Source: Alkalibacterium olivapovliticus (GTDB lineage: Bacteria > Bacillota > Bacilli > Lactobacillales > Carnobacteriaceae_A). From it: 64,000 nt of DNA. The number at the start of each line of letters is the position of its first letter. Position 1 is the stretch's first letter. The position numbers and the translations under genes are program-made. The notes under the pieces were generated by a model. It saw only the letters and a list, made by a program, of their open reading frames with translations. It did not search any database and was not told the DNA's origin. Location: positions 162,050 to 226,049 of the forward strand of contig NZ_PVTO01000001.1 in assembly GCF_003003275.1 (NCBI RefSeq). The letters run 5' to 3'. Below are positions 25,850 to 35,900 of the stretch, one piece after another.

Positions 25850-27166
25850 CTATGAATTGTTGAGTTCAGAATGGTTTTCGATTACGTCTTCTCTAAGCGT
25901 ACTTTGTCTTTCAGCCAGTGTAGTAAATGCTTTTTCTAATTCCTTGTCTTTCGCTTTTTCAGCGTAAGTTGTTAGGAGTTCACTATTTTTATAAAGGTCA
26001 CAAATCAAGCCCAGTTCATCTTGAATGGCTTCTGCTTTCTTCTTCACCTTTTTGACTTCTTTAGAGGGCAGTATATCCTTATATCCCTTGGCAGCATAAC
26101 GCAGCTTCTTGGCCTGTTTTCTCACGCCATGGGCTGATTTGTGATCAGAATGATCCGCCTGTTTAAATGAGTCCAACACTTTTTTCTTTTTCTTGTTGAA
26201 GCGGTTTTGAAGGTACGAATCCCACTTGCCGTCTGTCGCCTTCTCTTCGTTAAATGTCAGGTGGTTAATCGCCTGTTCTGTCTCTTCGAGCATTTTTTCA
26301 AAAGCTGAAATCATGCTATCTGTCAGACGGCTCCGGATCCATTTGCGCCGCTCATTATGCAGATACTTGAACACGTCAGCGTAATTGTCAATCAGCCCAG
26401 GTTCTTCCAGTGCCCGTTCTCCACACGATGCAATCAGCACATCCGCTTCTCGTATCGGCTCAATCCGGTGTGTAGAGTCTTTAATCAAATTATTCAGCTC
26501 ATTGTACGTTTCTTTACCTATAAGTGGTTTAACAAAATGGAGCAGGGACCGCATTTTGCGCATGGTTATTCGAAAACGGTGTATCCGTTTGGGTGAATAA
26601 GGGTTGTTTCGGAAGTGCTCATAAGACTGCTTCATTTTACCTGCTTGTTTTAAAAGAATATCTCTCAGGACTTCGGCTTCCTCATTGCTTTTTTTTTTGA
26701 ATTTAGGATCACTATCCCAGATAAGTGTTCCTTTTGTCTGGTCATCGTCAGCTAAACTGACAAGGGCCATGCCACCTTTTTTAAATGAATACTCAGACCC
26801 AGTTAATTTTTCCACCCATTGGCCTAAAGTCGGTTTGTGCCCAACGAGTACTACTCTAGTATCGGGATCCAAGTTAGCGACTTCATCCATCAAGGCTTTA
26901 AAATCTCCAGCTGCGATAAACTCTTTTGTATCTGCTTTTGGCCATCCCAACTGTTCACTCACTATAGAGGCTGTCTGTTTAGCCCGTTTTAAAGGACTGG
27001 TCCAGACATGAATAGTATTTTCCGTTGTCAGTTCTTCTTTCATTGATGAAACGAAATCATTAAACTCTTCTTTCCCCTTCTTGGTCAATTGACGTTTAGT
27101 ATCATCCTTAGTGGACGAGCGGTCTTCAGCTTTTCCGTGACGGATAAACAGTAGTTCTTTTGGCAT
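25850..27166 (-). CDS. SixA-type histidine phosphatase fused to a CHAD domain
   Basis: 438 aa. Residues 1-150 are a histidine phosphatase with the RHG motif at 9-11 and the second histidine in VLVGHKPTLG. Residues about 160-430 are a CHAD domain, with the diagnostic basic helices IHRFRITMRKMRSLL and HGVRKQAKKLRYAAKGY. CHAD domains bind inorganic polyphosphate through lysines and arginines; SixA removes phosphate from phosphohistidine. The fusion suggests a phosphatase recruited to polyphosphate. Start ATG follows AAGGAGAGATCGTT. Confidence 0.9.
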   Translation of the reverse strand: MPKELLFIRHGKAEDRSSTKDDTKRQLTKKGKEEFNDFVSSMKEELTTENTIHVWTSPLKRAKQTASIVSEQLGWPKADTKEFIAAGDFKALMDEVANLDPDTRVVLVGHKPTLGQWVEKLTGSEYSFKKGGMALVSLADDDQTKGTLIWDSDPKFKKKSNEEAEVLRDILLKQAGKMKQSYEHFRNNPYSPKRIHRFRITMRKMRSLLHFVKPLIGKETYNELNNLIKDSTHRIEPIREADVLIASCGERALEEPGLIDNYADVFKYLHNERRKWIRSRLTDSMISAFEKMLEETEQAINHLTFNEEKATDGKWDSYLQNRFNKKKKKVLDSFKQADHSDHKSAHGVRKQAKKLRYAAKGYKDILPSKEVKKVKKKAEAIQDELGLICDLYKNSELLTTYAEKAKDKELEKAFTTLAERQSTLREDVIENHSELNNS

Positions 27167-27279
27167 AACGATCTCTCCTTAACTGTATACGTTCACTATC
27201 GATTTTATCTAGTCACAGTATATCAAATAAGTGCATTAAAACTGAAAGTTAGAGCTTCAAGGATCACAAAAAGCAGAAA

Positions 27280-27315
27280 AAGGCTCTTCCCATGATCAAT
27301 AATGAGAAGAGCCTT
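27280..27315 (-). terminator. Terminator of the DUF427 gene
   Basis: AAGGCTCTTC and GAAGAGCCTT; on the minus strand followed by TTTTCTGCTTTTT. Confidence 0.8.
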
Positions 27316-27330
27316 ACTATTATAGTCGAT

Positions 27331-27609
27331 TTATTCACTAACTAATTCTTTTTCGAAACAGATATGACCTGCGATGTTTTTCGCTGCTTCTTTGGGCGCC
27401 TCATAGGACCAGGCCCCATCGGTTTTATTGTCTTCTCCGGTAATGATGTGATAATAAGTGGCATCCCCTTTCCAGGGACACGTGTACTGCGTCTCGCTTT
27501 TGATCAAGTAGTCCATGTTGACGTCTTCTCTTGGGAAGTAGTGATTGTTTTCGACTACTTCAGTATTGCTGCTTTCGGCTAGTAACGTTTCTTCAAATAC
27601 AGCTTTCAT
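27331..27609 (-). CDS. DUF427 domain protein
   Basis: 92 aa, start after AGGTGGAGGTGACATACG. The pattern NHYFPREDV, then TQYTCPWKGDATYY, then GAWSYEAPKEAA is characteristic of DUF427, a small beta-rich fold of unknown biochemical role. Monocistronic, with its own terminator. It is the last ordinary gene before the defence island. Confidence 0.9.
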   Translation of the reverse strand: MKAVFEETLLAESSNTEVVENNHYFPREDVNMDYLIKSETQYTCPWKGDATYYHIITGEDNKTDGAWSYEAPKEAAKNIAGHICFEKELVSE

Positions 27610-27717
27610 CGTATGTCACCTCCACCTCTAGAAACACTTATTTAATAAACTGTTTTTTTAAGTTTTAGTCGAACTCTTTTAATCGTCTGATACAATATAT
27701 TATTGATAAAGTGAATT

Positions 27718-30273
27718 TTATAGAGGCTCTACAACATCTAAAGCTCTCTTTAATTTGTCATAATGCGAGATGAGCCAATCGAAATTTTGATGGTAGTTCG
27801 ATCTGTCACGCAAGTCAGTCGTAGATGAATACAGTACCCTTTTTGCGACACTGTCTTCTTTGCTGGTGTACCAATCTAACTCAAACCCGCAAATTTGTTC
27901 TATTTTATCTTTCTGCTGTTCTATCAATTTGAAAACATTTTCATTATAGATGTATATACCAACTCTAATAATGTCACTTCCGATAATATTAAAAAAAATA
28001 TGATAATTCTTATTGGAAAATTTCACATCATAATAATTATGAGAATATGGACTTCTTGAAGCTATTTCTGATTCTCTTCCGATTTCTGTACAATAATTGA
28101 TAAAATTAGTCCAGAAATCTAGTTGAAATTCAGAAATAGTCATTTCGGCACCATTAGTTGTAGGAATTTCATCTAGTGTCAAAGTAATCTCTTCAGGTAT
28201 TTCTTCAACATCTTCTCTTTCTTCTTTGACAAAGCCGATATGGAGTAAATCTAGCTTTTCCTGTTCACCTTCAAAAGAAAAATCCCATCGATTTTCTATG
28301 AAATTTAATAACTTAAGACCACGATTAAGGATAGTCGTTGCGTTCCATTCTTCTTGATCAGACACTTCTATTTCTGAATGTGAGCCGTCTCTATATCCTC
28401 TTCTACCAGGTGTGTTAACAGATTTCTTATCCGGGAAACTGTCGTTTTGCAATGAAGAATTGACACTTTGAGATAGAGGAAGTAAGTTCCCAAGGGAGCC
28501 AGATAAAGTCTTGATTTCATCTCCTGTAAACTGCCTAAACTGGTTTCTCCAGTACCATTTTGTTGGAGTTTGAGGAAGAATATGTTCAATAGATACCCTG
28601 TCTTTTTCAATTGTAGTAAATGGTTCCCATCCTACTTTTTTTATACCTGAATGCATTGCTTTTTCGTATTCATACTCGTAAAGCAAGTACTTAAGGTCTC
28701 GCCACGAATAAAATCCTTCGTGTTTTGAAAAACGAGTATCCATTTTTGTGGAGAAATTTTTTAAGGCAGTATTCAAGTCTTCTTCAACAGATTCATTAAG
28801 TGACTTAATAATATCATGAACAGTAATGTCGCCTTGGTATAAATCTCGTCCTTCTCTATAGTAAAAACTGCTCTTATAGCTGGATTGGAATGTACCCATT
28901 CTGAAGCAAACAAAAATAAAGCGTTCTATAGCCTTAAAGAGCATCACTCGCTCATCAACTGTAATGTTCTGCTCAGGTAACAGTGAAATTGCTATGAGGG
29001 GCCTGAAGTAGCCAATTCCGATTCGATTCAACCGATGAAGCCATATTTTTTCTTCAGTATTTATATCACCATGCTCCGGGAAATAGGACATGTACCAGTA
29101 CTCTGAAATATCTTTTAAACTATTTACATACCCACGTATTTCATGTGGAGCAAGTTTACTGACATTTACCGAGAAATCTTCTTCAATGATCTCTTCACCA
29201 TCATCGTCTTTTAGAGGGTCATCGTTTATTGGTTCAATAGTCTCTTCTTCCAGTAAGACAATATGCTTCTCAAAAATATTCAAAGCCGAGAATTTGTTGA
29301 GCAGGAAATTAATGTAATCATTCCCAGTATTGCGTGTATATTGAAAATAGATAGTCCAATGAGCTCGTAGGAATTCATCATCTGCCAATGGTGAATTCTG
29401 GTTTCTGCCTAACTGATAATAGACTTCTTTCCAGGAATTGTTGATTTTCTTCCTCAGTTCATCTTTATCAGTAGAATCCAGTTGATCATCGTCATATAAA
29501 GTCGTTAAATAAATCAATCGGTTCTTGAGAAGTTCCAAATTGGACAGCTTTTTCCCGCGATTATTCATGGTCTCAAAGGCGACAAAAACATCATAATCTT
29601 CTTCGATTTCATGAATATTAAACATTAATTGAAAAGCCAGCTTATGATACAGTTTTTCAATGCCATCCAAACCTTCTGACTTAAATAAGTTTTCTAAGCA
29701 ATCTGAAAAGAAAGTTTTAGCAAATTTCAAATTTTGGGTATAATACGTTTCTTTCATGCTCCCACTATGAGGCTCGCCAAACACTTTATGAATCAGGTAG
29801 TCAGCACTCGGGTTATCCATTTCATATCCAAACAAATACGTCGTGACCATATTTTGAGGTGGTCTTTTTTGGGATATATACTTTGAGCGAATAGAGGTTA
29901 ATGTTTCATAGCTGATCACTATTTCATCTTCTGTTTTTCCATCATTTTCTTCAAGTCCTTTAACGAACGTAAGGATTTCATTCATTAAAATGGAGAAAGT
30001 CGTTAATCTCTGTTGGCCATCAACGACATGATAGGCTTTGTATCCTCTATTGTTAATAAGCCACTGGTCGTTATTCCATTTATTAGTCTCAGTTTTAGGC
30101 ACTGCTTTCAAAGATAGCAATCCTGTATAATGATATCTCCCTTCCTGTAGATGCACCAAATCATCCCAGAAATCCACAAGCTGACTCTGTTTCCACGCAT
30201 ACCCTCTCTGATAATCCGGTATTCTAAATAGTTTGTTCTGAAATAAATCCGAGAATGATTCTAGTTCGCTCAT
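27718..30273 (-). CDS. GmrSD-like DUF262/DUF1524/DUF4268 protein (probable type IV-like restriction nuclease)
   Basis: 851 aa. DUF262 N-terminal half with FRIPDYQRGYAW near residue 18 and VVDGQQRLT near 85, the NTP-binding signature. DUF1524 HNH nuclease near 555-610 with VSIEHILPQTP and SLGNLLPLS. C-terminal DUF4268 (about 710-851) ending near a SNYHQNFDWLI segment. GmrSD proteins cut DNA carrying sugar-modified hydroxymethylcytosine in phages. ATG chosen after AGGTGATCAAC, though an in-frame GTG nine bases earlier is possible. It lies 38 bp after the 790-aa gene, so they are probably co-transcribed. Confidence 0.88.
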   Translation of the reverse strand: MSELESFSDLFQNKLFRIPDYQRGYAWKQSQLVDFWDDLVHLQEGRYHYTGLLSLKAVPKTETNKWNNDQWLINNRGYKAYHVVDGQQRLTTFSILMNEILTFVKGLEENDGKTEDEIVISYETLTSIRSKYISQKRPPQNMVTTYLFGYEMDNPSADYLIHKVFGEPHSGSMKETYYTQNLKFAKTFFSDCLENLFKSEGLDGIEKLYHKLAFQLMFNIHEIEEDYDVFVAFETMNNRGKKLSNLELLKNRLIYLTTLYDDDQLDSTDKDELRKKINNSWKEVYYQLGRNQNSPLADDEFLRAHWTIYFQYTRNTGNDYINFLLNKFSALNIFEKHIVLLEEETIEPINDDPLKDDDGEEIIEEDFSVNVSKLAPHEIRGYVNSLKDISEYWYMSYFPEHGDINTEEKIWLHRLNRIGIGYFRPLIAISLLPEQNITVDERVMLFKAIERFIFVCFRMGTFQSSYKSSFYYREGRDLYQGDITVHDIIKSLNESVEEDLNTALKNFSTKMDTRFSKHEGFYSWRDLKYLLYEYEYEKAMHSGIKKVGWEPFTTIEKDRVSIEHILPQTPTKWYWRNQFRQFTGDEIKTLSGSLGNLLPLSQSVNSSLQNDSFPDKKSVNTPGRRGYRDGSHSEIEVSDQEEWNATTILNRGLKLLNFIENRWDFSFEGEQEKLDLLHIGFVKEEREDVEEIPEEITLTLDEIPTTNGAEMTISEFQLDFWTNFINYCTEIGRESEIASRSPYSHNYYDVKFSNKNYHIFFNIIGSDIIRVGIYIYNENVFKLIEQQKDKIEQICGFELDWYTSKEDSVAKRVLYSSTTDLRDRSNYHQNFDWLISHYDKLKRALDVVEPL

Positions 30274-30311
30274 GTTGATCACCTGCCCTATTCTATATTT
30301 ACATGAAACTA

Positions 30312-32684
30312 TTATGCCTGGTCTAATCCTATTTCGAAAGAGCTTATAAATTTCTTCATATTATTCTTTGCGATTATCATTACTTTAGCAGATTCTTCAG
30401 CGTTTTTTATTTCGACGAGAAGTTTCTTCTTATCTTTTACGTTTAAATCATCAGCTTGATGTTTTAATTCGACGATCCCTTTTTCGATAGCCATTATTTT
30501 TTGAACATATTGTTCGTAGACAGTGTTTGAATAAATGGTATCATGTTCGTCATTAAGAAATATTTCTCTAACCGAAACAAGAAGCTTTTCAGATTGTAGA
30601 ATGGTATCTCTCTTTCCAAGGAAACCAGCAGTCCCTACGACAGTTCCAACACCAGCCCCCAGTCCTATTCCCAGAAATGCACCTCCACCTACAACCGCGA
30701 TTGTTCCTCCGGCCATTCCAGCTCCTCCAACAGCAACTGCTCCTCCCCCAAGATAAGCAAGAGACGCAGCTGTTAAGGAAGCTCCGCTTAATCCAGCAAA
30801 ATTCGATCCGACCAAGGCTACCGCGATTGATGGAGCAAATGCACCTGCTGTAACCACTGCTAAGATTGTTATGGCTGACGTAATGGAGAGAGTTTTAATG
30901 ACTGTTTTGAGAACTTCATTAAGATCTCTTAATACTTTATTATAAGATTTGCGCAGTCTTTGTATGTAATCATTTGGGTAATAGCTTCCAGAGAAAAATG
31001 CATCAATATAGTCATCCCCAGTTCCCTTCTTATAGCCATTAACTACGTTTTGCAAGGTCTTGTATTTTTTACTTGGGATATCATTATTATTTTTATCTTT
31101 TTCAAGTCCCAGTGGATAATAAGGTTCAAAGAGCATGACTTCGAGCAGTATCAATCTGAACCACGTGCTTTGTGGAGCATTTTCTTCGACTATAGCAATC
31201 AATTCCTGCTCAGTATACCAGTGAAGTTCAGCGTCTTCAATTTGCAGGAAGCTTGAGAATCCCTTTGATATATAATGTTTCCATTCTTTAAGCCATTCAT
31301 GTTTCAGAAGCTTTATATTCTGAGTTTTTCGAGGTGTTTTTGTCTGTCGTATATCATTCAAGGTCTTGTAGTATTCAAGATTATACAAAATCTCTGTTTG
31401 TTCGACTGTTAATCCAAAATTATCGGTAGTCATATCGGCACCTATCCTTTTATTAATAGTATCATCTGATTTCTCGTATACAAACTGCTGGATATCCTTA
31501 TACATATTTCTGATTTCTTTAATTTTGCGAGATTTTATACACCAGGTAACGTCTTCACCTATAGCAACGGCAAATCTCCCAACACCCATGTAATTAATAG
31601 ACACCCAGTATTTTTGGGTGATGATTGAATCTCCGACATCTATAGTAGTAAAGACTCCTGTTGCAATTGTTAGCATTCTAGTTACTGTTGGATTGTTATA
31701 AGGCCGTACATCCTCCCAGTTAATTTGTTTTAAATCCGAGATTGTTTGGATATCGTTCTCCTTAATTTCTAAAGCAAGGCGTCGTATAAAATAGAAACTT
31801 CTAACGATACACTCATTAGCAATGACCGGAATGGTTTGTCGACCTATCTCAATTCCAAGACCCATTTCACTGCGCAGATCAAACCTCAGTTCTGTGTTTT
31901 TAATGATTGTACCTGAGTCATCATGTTGGGCTAGTAAAGTGCCATTAAAGAGTTTTGACAATAATTCAGATAGGGAAGTGTCTCCGATAGTTATGTTTTT
32001 GAAAATGGGTAGTATAGAAAGTTCTTTGGCTAGAGAGAGTAATGGACCTGGTATACCTGTTCCACCGCTATTACCTGCAGTATGACTAGAACCTGCCATG
32101 TCACTTACGAGATGAAAGAACCAAGTGATTGTTCCTTTAGATATTTTGGATGGCACATCATCTCCGATGAAAGCTTTACTTTTATCTAGCACGTCTAAAA
32201 CTATAAATTGTCTATAATTGTTTGTCCCGTAAGATTTATTTGTAAACTGAGTAAGAAGTGAAAACATTAGTCCTACAATTGAGGGGTGATGTGCAAAATC
32301 TCTTAGATGATGCTGGAGGCTACCACCAAAAGCAGAAGTATTCCCATCACTTGGAGTTGGAAATTTATTCTCAAGAAATCTAACTGAGGCTTGTAAATCA
32401 TCTGCTTCACATCCCACTAGCTTAGCCATCTTAATGACGAAGGTATCTACTTCGTCGCTGGCAATATTACGTCCTCGCTCTAAACTGAAATCGCCAACCC
32501 ATAAAGTATCAAGTAACCCGCTTAATATCCCGCTGCCAATAGATACTAAATAATCGTATGAATCAGCATGGCTTGAGAGTAGGTCTATATCACTTTCAAA
32601 GTCATAAATCAGTCTGTCTAAATCGAAACTAGCCTTACTATCACTTTGAAGTTCTATATGCAAATTTTTATCTTCTGTATTCAT
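30312..32684 (-). CDS. Large protein of unknown function with glycine-zipper membrane segment
   Basis: 790 aa, ATG after AGGGGACGT. I do not recognise a named domain. The first ~590 residues are soluble with several conserved-looking blocks (DFSLERGR, LQHHLRDFAHHP, GGTGIPGPLL, ANECIVRSFYFIRRLA). Residues about 600-695 are two or three hydrophobic stretches very rich in G and A (for example GGGAVAVGGAGMAGG), resembling a pore-forming glycine zipper. A helical coiled tail follows. First gene of a unit with the GmrSD-like gene and divergent from cas9. I infer a membrane-acting defence protein, with moderate doubt. Confidence 0.8.
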   Translation of the reverse strand: MNTEDKNLHIELQSDSKASFDLDRLIYDFESDIDLLSSHADSYDYLVSIGSGILSGLLDTLWVGDFSLERGRNIASDEVDTFVIKMAKLVGCEADDLQASVRFLENKFPTPSDGNTSAFGGSLQHHLRDFAHHPSIVGLMFSLLTQFTNKSYGTNNYRQFIVLDVLDKSKAFIGDDVPSKISKGTITWFFHLVSDMAGSSHTAGNSGGTGIPGPLLSLAKELSILPIFKNITIGDTSLSELLSKLFNGTLLAQHDDSGTIIKNTELRFDLRSEMGLGIEIGRQTIPVIANECIVRSFYFIRRLALEIKENDIQTISDLKQINWEDVRPYNNPTVTRMLTIATGVFTTIDVGDSIITQKYWVSINYMGVGRFAVAIGEDVTWCIKSRKIKEIRNMYKDIQQFVYEKSDDTINKRIGADMTTDNFGLTVEQTEILYNLEYYKTLNDIRQTKTPRKTQNIKLLKHEWLKEWKHYISKGFSSFLQIEDAELHWYTEQELIAIVEENAPQSTWFRLILLEVMLFEPYYPLGLEKDKNNNDIPSKKYKTLQNVVNGYKKGTGDDYIDAFFSGSYYPNDYIQRLRKSYNKVLRDLNEVLKTVIKTLSITSAITILAVVTAGAFAPSIAVALVGSNFAGLSGASLTAASLAYLGGGAVAVGGAGMAGGTIAVVGGGAFLGIGLGAGVGTVVGTAGFLGKRDTILQSEKLLVSVREIFLNDEHDTIYSNTVYEQYVQKIMAIEKGIVELKHQADDLNVKDKKKLLVEIKNAEESAKVMIIAKNNMKKFISSFEIGLDQA

Positions 32685-32837
32685 ACGTCCCCTGATTTAT
32701 CAAGATTATTATTTCTTCAGTTGCTACTAATTTAAAGTAGTAAAGGTGGTCAAATGTATTAGGATTTATTATTTTTTCTTAATAATTTTGAAAACTATCT
32801 TATTACTAATATTAACATGTATTATGCATGAATACTC

Positions 32838-32866
32838 TAAACAAATTTTGATTATTCATATATATT
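32838..32866 (+). promoter_or_regulatory. Candidate cas9 promoter
   Basis: TAAACA, 17 bp, TATATT in a very AT-rich leader about 60 nt before the cas9 start. Other hexamer pairs are possible. Confidence 0.4.
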
Positions 32867-32925
32867 GTACCCCTTTTCATGATAAACTATTTAATATATT
32901 TATAATTATGTCTGGAGGGTTTAAA

Positions 32926-35900
32926 ATGACAAACTTAGTTTTAGGGCTCGATATTGGTATATCAAGTGTTGGCTGGGGAATCATCGATAAAGACACAAAT
33001 GAAGTAGTTGATGCTGGTGTTCGTCTATTTGAGGAGGCCACAAGAAACGCGAATGAGGATCGCCGAAATTTTAGAGGTTCTCGTCGATTGAAAAGACGTC
33101 GCAAGCATCGTCTGGAAAGAGCAAAAGACTTTTTAGATTCACATGGGTATAGCTCTGAAAATATTGGTTCTGTTGACCCTTACCGAGTAAGATATAAGGG
33201 ACTACATGAAGAATTGAGCAAAAAAGAATTGACCGCAGCTTTATACCACTTGGTCAAACGTCGCGGGACAACTATTGATACACCTCAAGAGGATGAAAAA
33301 ACATCAGGAAGTGAACTATCTACTAAAGAACAACTGAAGAGGAATGCCAAGAAACTGGAAGATAAACACGTTATTGAGATTCAGTACGAGAAATTGAAAA
33401 ATAACGAAGTCGTTCGTAATCATACAAATCGCTTTAAAACGAGTGATTACATAAACGAAGCAAATGCTTTGCTTGAAAAGCAAATGGAATTTCACTCGGA
33501 AATTGATGAAGAATTTCAGAAAGGTATTATAGACTTAATCAATAACCGCCGTCAATACTATGATGGTCCGGGATCAAAAAAGTCTCCTACCCCATATGGT
33601 CAATATTTTTATGACGAACATGGTATTTTACAGCATGAGTCAATGATTGATAAAATGCGTGGTCGAGGGACTTATTTTACAGATCAATTTAGAATTCCCA
33701 AAAAAGCGTACACAGCTGAGCTTTTCAACCTGCTTAATGACTTGAATAACTTGCGTTTTCCAAGCGATGAAAGTGGAGAAGTTGAAGGATTGACTGAAAA
33801 GCATAAACAATATCTTATAGAAAATTTTGCTGAAAAAGGCAAAAAAGTGACATTGAAAAATATTGCCAAATTAATTGGTTTATTCAATGAACTAGATATT
33901 AAAGGTGCCAGATTAGACTTGAAAACCAATAATCCTATATTTACTGAGTTCGTTGGATTAAAAAAATTAAAAAAAGATTTAAAAGATATTACGTTACCTG
34001 CTGACTTCTTTAATAACCATGATGTCCTTGATCAAATTGCTGAAATATTGACAGCTGAAAAAAGTATCACTCGACGTGAAGAGCAATTAAGTGAAGTGTT
34101 CAATACACACTACGATGATCCCCTAAACGACGTTATAGCAGCATTAGTTAATGACACATCTTTTAAAGAATATCATGCGTTATCCAAGAAAGCGATGGAT
34201 CTTATCCTACCTGAACTCTGGTCAACCAGTAAAAACCAGATGCAGCTCTTCACAGATCATGGGTTAGGAAAAAGTCGATTAGAACAACTTCAGAAAGGAT
34301 CTAAAATTCAATTTGATGATGAAGCAATCTTAAGTACTGTTGCCAGACGTGCTCATCGTGAAGCGATTAAAGTAACAAATGCGGTAAGGGATAAACATGG
34401 TGAACTCTCTCACGTCGTTGTTGAAATGGCGAGAGAAAAAAATAGTGATGAAGCTAAGCAGTCATATCGTAATTTCCAGAAAAAGCAAGGTGATTTCGAG
34501 AAAAAAATGGCTAAATTGTTAGAAGTCAAAGAACTGAAAGATTTAAAACTCAACGGTAAGCAAATGCTGGCATTAAAGTTAATGGACAGTCAGGACTATA
34601 AATGTACTTACACCGGCAAACAAATTTTACCTCACGATATTGTTAAAGAACATTATCAGTTTGAAATTGATCACATTATTCCGCTCTCCTATTCGTTTGA
34701 TGACAGCCAACAAAATAAAGTGCTCTGTTACCGTCAGGAGAATCAGGATAAAGGTCAGCTTACCCCCTTCCAGTATTTCCAAAGTGGAAAAGCTAAGCGA
34801 TCATTTGAAGAATTTAAAGCAGAATGCATGAATCTATTTAAATCGAGAAAGTTATCTAAAAGTAAGTTGAACTATTTACTTGAACAACGAGATATTCAGC
34901 ATGATCCAGAAGTACAGAAAAATTTTATTAACCGAAATTTAGTTGATACTCGTTATGCGATGCGCAGCTTCTCATCTAATTTAAGAACGTTTTATATGAA
35001 TAATGAAGTTGATACTAAAGTTTTGTCTATCAGAGGAAGTTTCACTTCAGCTTTGAGACGTCGGGCCCGCTTGCACAAAGATAGAGATGAAAGTCACGCC
35101 CATCATGCTATCGATGCGCTAATTGTCGCTGCAATTGGTACGACGCCAATATTGAAACAGTTCAAAGCCGTTGACTTTAATCGTGAAGGAATAGCAGTCA
35201 ATACTGAAACTGGAGAGATTCTAGGTGAAGAAGAAATCTTTTCCTCCCCTACCCTTAAGTTCATTCACTGGTTGCGAAACATGGAAAGTGAAATCAAATA
35301 TTCACATAAAGTGGATAGAAAACCAAATCGTACTATGACCAATCAGACCCTCTACTCTACCCGCGAAAAAGACGGCGAGAAATATTTGGTAGCTAAAGAG
35401 AAGAATATTTATGAGATGGATAAAAAAGGATTTGATGCAATTAAGAAAAAAATTGATAAAAATCCCGATAATTTTCTAATGGCTCAACATGATCCTAAGA
35501 CTTGGAAGTTACTCTTAAAAGTAATGGAAGAACATAAACATGCAGAGAATCCATTTCAGGATTACTTTAAAGAGCATAAGTATATCCTAAAAGACGGAAA
35601 AGTTCCGGTCAAGAGTTTGAAGTATCTGGACAGCAAACTTGGTATCCATGTCGATATTACTAACAAATATCCTGAGTCTAAAAGAGTCGTTGTTCTTTTG
35701 AGTCGTAAGAGTGTACGCATCGATGTCTACAAAAATGATGAGGGTAAATATAAATACTTGGGTGTCCCCTATAACTGGTTCAAAAAAATTGGAAATGAGT
35801 ATGTACTTGATTTAGATAAGTACTATGGTAAAGATGGATTGGCTGCCCCTTATAAAAATATTGATGAGTCTTATGAGTTTGAGTACAGTTTTTATAAGAA

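Noticed and set aside
32746..32925. 60-codon upstream extension of the cas9 frame
   Set aside because: Very hydrophobic AT-rich sequence without similarity to Cas9; the ATG at 32926 has a good ribosome site and gives the family N-terminus.
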